Assembly (NCBI GenBank): GCA_005789975.1
Contig: SXWC01000067.1
Coordinates: forward strand, 1-20,834
Direction of reading: 5' to 3'
DNA: 20,834 bases
From: Planctomycetaceae bacterium
Lineage (GTDB): Bacteria; Planctomycetota; Planctomycetia; Pirellulales; UBA1268
The notes under the pieces: generated by a model
Told to the model about the DNA's origin: nothing
The model's input: only the letters and a program-made list of their open reading frames with translations
Databases searched by the model: none
Shown: positions 15,513-20,834 of the stretch, in pieces
How positions within the stretch are numbered: position 1 is the stretch's first letter
How the letters are laid out: every line of letters begins with the position of its first letter
Translations under genes and position numbers: made by a program

Positions 15513-16433
15513 ATGCGGCCGACTCCGGCGAACGCCCTCTGGCTGCTGCCGCTCCTGGCCGGCCCGGTCGCCGCGGCCGGCTGCCGCCTCGTGGGCTCCG
15601 GCGTGGTGATCGAGACCGCGAGTCTGGCCCAGACCCCGGCCGCCGAGACTCCGCGGCAGAAGCCGGCGGCACGCACGATCCATCTCGAGGTGCTGTTTGT
15701 CCGCTGCGATGAAGATGACCAAACGCTCCGTGACGAGCTCTGGACCTTCGTCGACGAGCGGGCGCTCGGCGATCCGGCCTGCCGCGCGCTCAACGCCAAC
15801 GGGCTGCGGGCGGGCATCGTCACGGGTCATCTGCCACCGCACCTCGCGGATCGGTTCACCGCCGGCGACTCCGCCGCGGGGCCTTCGGCCGAAATTGCCG
15901 ACGTCGATGCGGCCCTCGCCCGCCGCGTGCTCCAGCTTCTTCCCGGCAAGCGGAGCGAAATCGTCACGGCCTCCCAGTTGCAGAGCGTCGTCCTCTTCGA
16001 ACAGCGCGGCGGCGATGTGCAGGGCGGCACCTATCACGATGCCACCGCACAGCTGGCCATCCAGGCACGGCCGGCGGCCGATGGCCGGGTGCGGATCGAG
16101 GCGGTTCCCGAACTCAGGCATGGCCCCGTGGAAAAATCCTGGGTGGGTGAGGACGGCATGTTTCGCCTCGAGACGGGCCAACGGCGGCACCGCATGCAGC
16201 ACACCGGCATCGACGTCTCGGTGCCCCAGGGGTGCATGCTCGTGATTGGCTGCGCCGGCGATGCATCGGCCACCGTCGGCGATGTGATGCTGCGGGAGCA
16301 CGGCCGCGGCGACCGCTCCACCATGCGGCTGGTCGCGATCCGCCCCCTGGACCGCGGCGCCGACCCGCTGTTTGCGCCGCCCGAGGCCGCCGGGCATCAG
16401 GCCGACCCGATCCCGTCGCTGACGACCCGCTGA
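15513..16433 (+). CDS. Predicted lipoprotein of unknown function
   Basis: A 306-residue protein I cannot place in a named family. A signal peptide (1-23) ends with VAAAG before Cys24, a relaxed lipobox, so the mature protein is probably a lipid-anchored envelope protein. Residues 54-120 hold an alpha/beta stretch, IHLEVLFVRCDEDDQ followed by ALNANGLRAGIVTG, that I associate with planctomycete-specific secreted proteins. Residues 145-270 look beta-rich. The C-terminus is Pro/Ala-rich and low in order. No enzyme motif is visible. It is followed on the same strand, after 171 bases, by the SAF-domain gene, so the two may act together in the envelope. The start at 15513 is supported by the signal peptide; the ribosome site (GCGGA) is weak. 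Confidence 0.65.
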   Translation: MRPTPANALWLLPLLAGPVAAAGCRLVGSGVVIETASLAQTPAAETPRQKPAARTIHLEVLFVRCDEDDQTLRDELWTFVDERALGDPACRALNANGLRAGIVTGHLPPHLADRFTAGDSAAGPSAEIADVDAALARRVLQLLPGKRSEIVTASQLQSVVLFEQRGGDVQGGTYHDATAQLAIQARPAADGRVRIEAVPELRHGPVEKSWVGEDGMFRLETGQRRHRMQHTGIDVSVPQGCMLVIGCAGDASATVGDVMLREHGRGDRSTMRLVAIRPLDRGADPLFAPPEAAGHQADPIPSLTTR

Positions 16434-16604
16434 CCGACCCGGGCGGGCAGACTGGAGAGACGTTACCGGCGAAGGACGGTGCACAGTCTGGGCGACCCGG
16501 GGACGTTGGCTGGCAGGGAACGGTTTTCCAATCGTGTGTGTCCGCCCGGGCGGGCGGCTGCCGATCTCTGGAGGGACGAGGCTCCTCCGAGGATTCAGCG
16601 ACGT

Positions 16605-17966
16605 ATGTCTTCCCCGACGCCCAGCACGCACCTGCCGGTCCGCAACCGACCGAAGTCGTTCACCGTCTTCGCCGCCGCGTTCATCGCCGGCGCCGCCGCC
16701 GCGGTCGGGGTGAACAGGGTTCTCGACGTGCATCTCGCGCAGCGAAAGCCGCAGGTCGAATGCGAGCCGATTTTCGTCGCCTTGCGCACGCTGCCGCAGG
16801 GATCCCCCGTAACGGTGTGGGACGTGGCCCTGAAGGACTGGCCGAAGGCGATGCTGCCCGCGGCGGCCCTCCGCGCCAAGGATTCGTTCGAGGGTTATGT
16901 GCTCCGGCATGCCGTTCGCGAAGGGCAGCCTCTGCTGGCGCTCCAGCTGGTGCGGAGCGACGCGATGGGAGCAGGGGCTGCGACGGTCATGAGCGGCGAA
17001 GCCTTCACCTCTCCGGTGCCGGCGGCGGCCGCCGCCACGCCGGTGTCCTCGACGCAAAACGACCTCTGGACTCCGGCGGCACCGAGTGAACCACAGCCTG
17101 CCGGAGCCGAGCACGGGATTGTGGCCACCGCCCCCGTCGCCGATCCGCCGGCGCCGACCACAACCGACATCGTGGCGACCACCACCGACGTCGTGGCAAC
17201 CGATGCCAGCGTCGCCGTTCGTTCCGACATGGGCTCCGCACCCGCCGAGCCGACTCCTGAAATGCCGGAGGCGACGGCTCCCCAGCTCGCCGAACAGGTC
17301 GCTCCCCACGGCATGCCGGCGGCTGCGATCGCCGAGCAGGCCGTGGCCCCGACCAACCTCGTCGCCCCGTCACCCGAGGCGAGCGGCGTCCCCGTTCCCG
17401 TCACGCAGCGGCCCACGCCCGTCTCGACGAACACCCCCGAGATGAATGAGGCGGTCGTGACCGACATCGCCTCGATGCCCTCGGTGATGGCCCCTGCCGG
17501 GAAGGCCGTCGAAGCGGCGGACCGACCGAACATGAGTGGCTCCACCCGCTATCTCGTGGTGCCGGAGCGGATTGCCATGCAGGCCGACACTTCGTTCGCG
17601 ACCCCTCAGCCGCAACCCCCCGGGCCACCCGCCATCAGCCGACCGGCGGCGGAAGCCTCGAGGCAGCAGCGGGCCGCACAGCCCACGGGGAACGCTGCCA
17701 ACTCGGCCGGACGCCGCAGCCCCCAGCAGCGGCCTTCACAGCCACGCGTCCAACAACAGCAACAGCCGCGCGTCCAACAACAGCCACGCGGACAGCAACA
17801 GCAACCGCAACAGTCAAAGCCCGCGGTTGCCGCGCCCGAGCGGACGTGGAATCGCATGTTTCCGAGCGTCGCCGCCGGCATCGACGCGATGAGCAGTCCG
17901 TGGCAGAAGTCCCGCTCCGGCTCGAACCAGCCGTCGAACGGCACGCCCCCACCGGCCCGCCGCTAG
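16605..17966 (+). CDS. Membrane-anchored SAF-domain (CpaB-like) protein with low-complexity tail
   Basis: A 453-residue protein. Residues 1-18 are a short cytoplasmic start (with RNRPK), 19-38 a single membrane helix, and 56-116 a SAF domain: FVALRTLPQGSPVTVWDVAL, then DWPKAMLPAAAL and VLRHAVREGQPLLALQLV. This order matches the N-terminal half of Flp-pilus CpaB/RcpC and of FlgA. The CpaB C-terminal domain is absent; instead about 330 residues of Ala/Pro/Thr/Val-rich sequence follow, ending in a Gln-rich block (381-403) and a Pro/Arg tail. It may be a periplasmic or cell-wall spacer. ATG 16605 has GAGG 12 bases upstream and begins just before the helix; a longer read from 16479 has no support. 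No other tad/flp gene is nearby. Confidence 0.68.
   Translation: MSSPTPSTHLPVRNRPKSFTVFAAAFIAGAAAAVGVNRVLDVHLAQRKPQVECEPIFVALRTLPQGSPVTVWDVALKDWPKAMLPAAALRAKDSFEGYVLRHAVREGQPLLALQLVRSDAMGAGAATVMSGEAFTSPVPAAAAATPVSSTQNDLWTPAAPSEPQPAGAEHGIVATAPVADPPAPTTTDIVATTTDVVATDASVAVRSDMGSAPAEPTPEMPEATAPQLAEQVAPHGMPAAAIAEQAVAPTNLVAPSPEASGVPVPVTQRPTPVSTNTPEMNEAVVTDIASMPSVMAPAGKAVEAADRPNMSGSTRYLVVPERIAMQADTSFATPQPQPPGPPAISRPAAEASRQQRAAQPTGNAANSAGRRSPQQRPSQPRVQQQQQPRVQQQPRGQQQQPQQSKPAVAAPERTWNRMFPSVAAGIDAMSSPWQKSRSGSNQPSNGTPPPARR
17741..17813 (+). repeat. Coding tandem repeat, glutamine-rich
   Basis: Within the SAF-domain gene a 19-base unit (GCCACGCGTCCAACAACAG) at 17741-17759 recurs at 17765-17783 with one change, followed by degenerate CAG/CAA runs to 17813. 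It encodes the RVQQQ-type block at residues 381-403. Unit slippage could change the length of the tail between strains. Confidence 0.75.
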
Positions 17967-18097
17967 CAGGCTCAGGCTCGAGTCAACCGCCGCCGGAGCG
18001 GCCATGCGATGCGGCTCCAGACCGCGACGCGTTGCTTTGGATTGCCACCAGCCGCCTGGACCTGGCCGCCGAACTCATCCGAGACCCACCGCCCACG

Positions 18098-18736
18098 TCA
18101 GTTGGACGACGGTGCGATCACCTTGTACCTGCCCCCCGACTCGGCGGCCAATCGGGCCAGTCGCGGCGAGCGGCGTCCCTCGTCGCCGCCAAACTGCACG
18201 ACCATGCACCTCGTGCGGCCGAGCGACCGGGAGAGATGGCGGAGTTCCTCCTCGCTCAAGTCGTCGCTTTCGTCGGCGTCCGTGAGCAGAAAGATCGCGT
18301 CGGGGGCGAGCCTGATCGCGGCGGCGACAGCCTCATAATGCCGCGTGCCCCCTGCCGCTTCGACCGACTCCACGAACCGCCGTAGCTCCCGCCTGGTGTC
18401 GTCGTCGGCGAAGACGGGCCGCCCTCGTTGCCCCGATGGCGTGAACATGGAAAGCCTCTCGTTGTAGAAGATCACGTGAAACTGTCTCGACTCGCCGAGC
18501 GCGTCGATGCTCGCGAGCAGTTCCCGGCGGGCCTCGTCCAGCGGCCGGCCGGCGGGCTCGCCCATGCTGGCCGACCGGTCAAAGACATACACGAAGCGGT
18601 TGCCCGTGGCCTCCAGCCCGAAGATGCCGGTCCGGCCCTGTCCCGGGGAGGGGGGCTCGGCGGGGCAGCGGATGGCAGCGGCCTGCATCAACAAAGCCGC
18701 GGTGATCACGCTGGCGATCAGGAGGGGGCGGTTCAT
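18098..18736 (-). CDS. Secreted von Willebrand factor A domain protein
   Basis: A 212-residue protein. Residues 1-22 are a signal peptide (NRPLLIASVITAALLMQAAA), and 48-205 are one VWA domain. The metal-ion-dependent adhesion site is complete: DRSASM (Asp53, Ser55, Ser57), Thr131 in AGGTRHYEA, and Asp153 in LLTDADES. The fold binds protein partners through Mg2+; it is not catalytic. It is short and ends with the domain, so it lacks the membrane anchor of BatA-type proteins. It is 64 bases downstream of the zinc-ribbon membrane protein on the same strand, suggesting a shared transcript and perhaps a complex. The start at 18736 is fixed by the signal peptide. Confidence 0.85.
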   Translation of the reverse strand: MNRPLLIASVITAALLMQAAAIRCPAEPPSPGQGRTGIFGLEATGNRFVYVFDRSASMGEPAGRPLDEARRELLASIDALGESRQFHVIFYNERLSMFTPSGQRGRPVFADDDTRRELRRFVESVEAAGGTRHYEAVAAAIRLAPDAIFLLTDADESDDLSEEELRHLSRSLGRTRCMVVQFGGDEGRRSPRLARLAAESGGRYKVIAPSSN

Positions 18737-18800
18737 GGCTTCACCGCGGCCTTGCCGGCACGGTTTTCGACGGGGCTCGCCGGGCCCATCCACTTCGGCT

Positions 18801-19346
18801 TCACGTGCGGTTCCCCGTCGGCCGGCCACGCGCCGCGAGCATGGCACCGCAGACGAGGGCGACGGCCGCGCCCAGACCGGCCACACCCCAAAGCACCTTC
18901 GAAAGGCCGGCGGCCATCTGGGAAAAGTTCTCCAGGCGGATCTCATCCTCGGTCGGCGGCCGCTGCACGCCTGATCTGGAGAGCAACTGCCAGGCGGTAT
19001 GGACATCGACGATGGGGGCGGCCCGCACGGCGGTGCGGATCATGTCGTCATCCAGCGGCTGGGAGAATATCCCGCCGCCGAGACCCGTCACGTTGGCGGC
19101 GGCGAGAGCGGCGACCATCGCGATCGTGACACCGGCGAAGAGCAGACCACGCAACGCATCCCAGCCGGTGCGGCGATCGCCGCTCGTTGTCGCGGGCGTG
19201 CACCGCTCGAGATCGCGGAACCGCGGCACGTCGATGCTGCGGCCGCATGCGGGGCAGACGACCCGGTCCCCCGCCTGACCGACGGTCACCGGCACGCGTG
19301 CCGAGCACACACAGGAGACGAGGCAGGTTCGTTCGGCAGTGACCAT
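18801..19346 (-). CDS. Zinc-ribbon, two-helix membrane protein of unknown function
   Basis: A 181-residue protein. Residues 8-41 form a zinc-ribbon-like motif: Cys8, Cys12 and Cys14, then CPACGRSIDVP with Cys31 and Cys34. This resembles the ribbon found at the N-terminus of many planctomycete membrane proteins. A hydrophobic helix at about 66-85 and a second at about 150-172 bracket a loop (86-149) with SQPLDDDMIRTAV and DEIRLENFSQMAAG. The protein ends in a short basic tail. No enzyme motif is seen. It is the first gene of a pair with the secreted VWA protein; the loop between helices would lie outside the membrane and could meet the VWA domain. Starts at 19346 or 19358 are both possible, neither with a well-spaced ribosome site. 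Confidence 0.7.
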   Translation of the reverse strand: MVTAERTCLVSCVCSARVPVTVGQAGDRVVCPACGRSIDVPRFRDLERCTPATTSGDRRTGWDALRGLLFAGVTIAMVAALAAANVTGLGGGIFSQPLDDDMIRTAVRAAPIVDVHTAWQLLSRSGVQRPPTEDEIRLENFSQMAAGLSKVLWGVAGLGAAVALVCGAMLAARGRPTGNRT

Positions 19347-19599
19347 GGCTGTTGGCATCCCGCTCCAGCCGGATGGCGGCGCGGCAGCGCGGCCGATCGG
19401 GTTGGCGACGGCAGAGATTCTCCCGACGGATTCTTTTACCATTCGGGCCCGCGGAAAAGTCGAAAAACCAGATTTCCACTGAAAAAAAACTGGCCGATCG
19501 GACCCCGCAGCGGCATAATATTTCGTGCCCGGAAATCACACGCGACGCTGGTGTCTTGCCCTGCTTTTCCTGCCCCGTTTACCCAGTGTTCGAAAGAAC

Positions 19600-19637
19600 C
19601 CCGTCGGGAACCCGCATTCGGAGGGGTTGCCGACGGG
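19600..19637 (+). promoter_or_regulatory. Strong hairpin in the sigma factor upstream region
   Basis: CCCGTCGG (19600-19607) pairs perfectly with CCGACGGG (19630-19637). After a single G/G mismatch, AACCC (19609-19613) pairs with GGGTT (19624-19628), leaving a 10-base loop (19614-19623). A 13-pair stem of this order is well above the background of this GC-rich sequence. It lies between divergent genes, so a terminator is not expected; a leader element or a small RNA is more likely. Confidence 0.6.
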
Positions 19638-19755
19638 AATCGATCCGCGAGTCATGCCTTTCTTCCGCCCAGGCGACCGCCCGCTCGGGAGCGATTGCGG
19701 CCTCTGGACTTGCCCGCCCCTTGAATCACACTGTCCGCTCTCCGAATGATGAACC

Positions 19756-19793
19756 GGTGCCAGTGGCACCCCGCGGGCCGGCGGTTGCCGGCC
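19756..19793 (+). promoter_or_regulatory. Tandem hairpins just before the sigma factor start
   Basis: GGTGCC (19756-19761) pairs with GGCACC (19765-19770) around loop AGT. Six bases later GGCCGGC (19776-19782) pairs with GCCGGCC (19787-19793) around loop GGTT. Both are perfect stems. The second ends 23 bases before the ribosome site, so they would sit in the 5' leader of the mRNA. Confidence 0.55.
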
Positions 19794-19816
19794 AGGGATA
19801 CGAACGAACGATTCGC

Positions 19817-19823
19817 GAAGGAG
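19817..19823 (+). promoter_or_regulatory. Ribosome binding site that fixes the TTG start
   Basis: GAAGGAG, a near-ideal Shine-Dalgarno sequence, lies 7 bases before TTG 19831. No ATG or GTG in this frame is near it, so it supports TTG as the true start. Confidence 0.8.
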
Positions 19824-19830
19824 CTCCGCT

Positions 19831-20834
19831 TTGTACGACTCGCTGTTGGATGAACTCGAGGACGACGTCGTTTCCATTCCCCAGGAGGTCGAGGAACTGA
19901 CCGACAAGGTGGTCGATGCCGAAGAGGCCGACGCCGAACTGCTGGTCGATGAGACGGACGTCGGCGGGCTCGCCGAAGGCGATGTCGAGTCGGAGGCCGA
20001 GGTCGACACCTCCGGCGAAGCCGAGGAATCCCTCCTCGAGCAGGTCGAGAACTGGTCGGACGATCCCGTCCGCATGTATCTCACGCAGATGGGCGAGATT
20101 CCGCTGCTCACCCGTGCGCAGGAGATCTATCTCGCGCGGCAGATCGAGACCACGCGGGCCCAGTTCCGCGCCAAGCTGCTCGAGTGCGAATACGTCTGCC
20201 AGCAGGCATACCGGGTTCTCGTTCGCGTGCACAAAGGCGAGCTTCCCTTCGATCGCACGGTGCAGGTGTCGGTCACCGACCGCCTGGAAAAGGAACAAAT
20301 CCTCGGCCGGCTGCCCCACAACCTGCGGACGCTGGAGGTGTTGCTCCGGCAGAACAAGGCCGACTACCGCATCGCGTTGTCCAAGAAGCACCGCATGGCG
20401 GAGCGACGTCAGGCATGGGCCCGGCTCGGCAAACGGCGCATCCGCTGCGTGCGGCTGATCGAGGAACTCGGCCTGCGGACCCAGCGAATCGAGGCGATGA
20501 TCCCGACGCTCGAACGCTTCGTCGTCCGGCTCAAGGAGCTCAAGAGCAAGATCGACTCCCACAAGAAGTCGAAGCAGCCGCCGTCGGGCCGCGCGAAGCT
20601 CGTCGAGGAGTACCGCCACATCCTCAAGAGCTGCCAGGAGACTCCGCGAAGCCTCAAGCGGCGGGTCGACGAGATCCGCGGCATCTTCGCGAAGTATCAA
20701 CAGGCGAAGCGGGGCCTCTCGGAGGGCAACCTGCGACTGGTGGTGTCGATCGCGAAGAAGTACCGCAACCGCGGCCTCTCCTTCCTCGATCTCATCCAGG
20801 AAGGCAACGCGGGCCTGATGCGGGCGGTGGACAA
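19831..20834 (+). CDS. rpoD: Sigma-70 family RNA polymerase sigma factor, primary type (3' end outside window)
   Basis: 334 residues are present and the frame is open to the window edge. Residues 1-75 are strongly acidic (many Glu/Asp), a short stand-in for region 1.1. Region 1.2 is [20 protein letters not shown] (77-96) with [10 protein letters not shown] after it. Residues 111-285 are a long, mostly helical, basic non-conserved insert. Regions 2.1-2.2 follow: [20 protein letters not shown] (299-318) and [16 protein letters not shown] (319-334), which bind the beta-prime clamp helices. Regions 2.3-4 lie beyond the window. Region 1.2 and the insert point to a group 1 or 2 factor rather than an ECF type. 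The start is TTG with a strong ribosome site. The gene has its own long leader and no upstream partner on this strand. Confidence 0.9.
   Translation, partial: MYDSLLDELEDDVVSIPQEVEELTDKVVDAEEADAELLVDETDVGGLAEGDVESEAEVDTSGEAEESLLEQVENWSDDPVRMYLTQMGEIPLLTRAQEIYLARQIETTRAQFRAKLLECEYVCQQAYRVLVRVHKGELPFDRTVQVSVTDRLEKEQILGRLPHNLRTLEVLLRQNKADYRIALSKKHRMAERRQAWARLGKRRIRCVRLIEELGLRTQRIEAMIPTLERFVVRLKELKSKIDSHKKSKQPPSGRAKLVEEYRHILKSCQETPRSLKRRVDEIRGIFAKYQQAKRGLSEGNLRLVVSIAKKYRNRGLSFLDLIQEGNAGLMRAVD

Larger units (their letters stand above)
19347..19830. promoter_or_regulatory. Long divergent upstream region of the sigma factor gene
   Basis: 484 bases separate the minus-strand zinc-ribbon gene from the sigma factor, with no coding sequence I can support. 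CATAAT at 19514-19519 is a fair -10 box in an AT-richer patch, with only a poor -35 near 19491 (TGGCCG). TTGAAT at 19721-19726 has a weak partner GAATGA at 19744-19749. Three hairpins lie downstream of the first candidate (listed separately). The palindrome CCGATCGG occurs at 19393-19400 and 19494-19501, about 100 bases apart, a possible but unproven operator pair. Confidence 0.45.

Noticed and set aside
16438..16555. Direct repeat CCCGGGCGGGC at 16438-16448 and 16545-16555 as an attachment site or mobile element end.
   Set aside because: Only 11 bases of pure G/C in a G/C-rich gap, with no integrase or transposase nearby; likely chance.
15456..17309. 617-codon minus-strand open frame.
   Set aside because: It spans the lipoprotein, the gap and the SAF gene in antisense. 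The plus-strand genes have signal peptide and SAF evidence, while this frame has none.
17741..17813. Short spaced repeats as a possible CRISPR array.
   Set aside because: The units are inside a reading frame, degenerate, and lack unique spacers; they encode a glutamine-rich tail.
19585..19640. Possible tRNA, because GTTCGAAA (19588-19595) looks like a T-loop.
   Set aside because: No acceptor, D or anticodon arms can be drawn around it; the following bases form a simple long hairpin.
19726..20700. 324-codon minus-strand open frame at the right edge.
   Set aside because: It is antisense to the sigma factor, whose regions 1.2, 2.1 and 2.2 are clear in the plus frame.

Overview
The window is very GC-rich and densely coded on both strands. 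It looks chromosomal, from a planctomycete (probably the Pirellulales group). The basis is recall of family patterns: a CxCC-type zinc-ribbon membrane protein, secreted HEAT-repeat and lipoprotein families of unknown function, a class IV-like histone-deacetylase-fold enzyme, a PurL with a fused PurS-like N-terminus, and a primary-type sigma factor with a long non-conserved insert. I saw no rRNA, tRNA, CRISPR array, transposase or phage gene.

Layout. (1) 1-342 holds no gene I can support. (2) 343-2993 (+) is a sulfane-sulfur cluster: a rhodanese with a membrane tail, a CstB-like persulfide dioxygenase/rhodanese fusion, and a DoxX-family membrane protein. (3) 3012-5233 (-) is a tight run of beta-carbonic anhydrase, SAM-dependent methyltransferase and HDAC-fold deacetylase. 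(4) 5411-7198 (+), divergent from the carbonic anhydrase, is an SLC13-type anion permease with two RCK_C domains. (5) 7397-8743 (+) is a polytopic membrane protein distantly like GT-C/GT87 enzymes. (6) 8750-10790 (-) holds a type II secretion F-domain protein followed by a secreted HEAT-repeat protein. (7) 10838-15348 (+) is a tyrA-purL-purQ operon with overlapping or touching genes. (8) 15513-17966 (+) holds an unknown lipoprotein and a membrane-anchored SAF-domain (CpaB-like) protein with a glutamine-rich tail. (9) 18098-19346 (-) is a zinc-ribbon membrane protein followed by a secreted von Willebrand A protein. (10) 19831 to the window end (+) is the start of a sigma-70 factor with a TTG start and a long, hairpin-rich upstream region.

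Working together. The first three genes would handle persulfides: rhodaneses move sulfane sulfur and the dioxygenase oxidises glutathione-type persulfide to sulfite. The SLC13 permease may move a small anion such as sulfate, but that link is inference. PurL and PurQ together make FGAM synthase. No single new system is proven. The items most worth a second look are the structured region ahead of the sigma factor gene, the tri-domain dioxygenase with a dead middle rhodanese, the double PurS-like fusion in PurL, the zinc-ribbon/VWA pair and the truncated CpaB-like protein.
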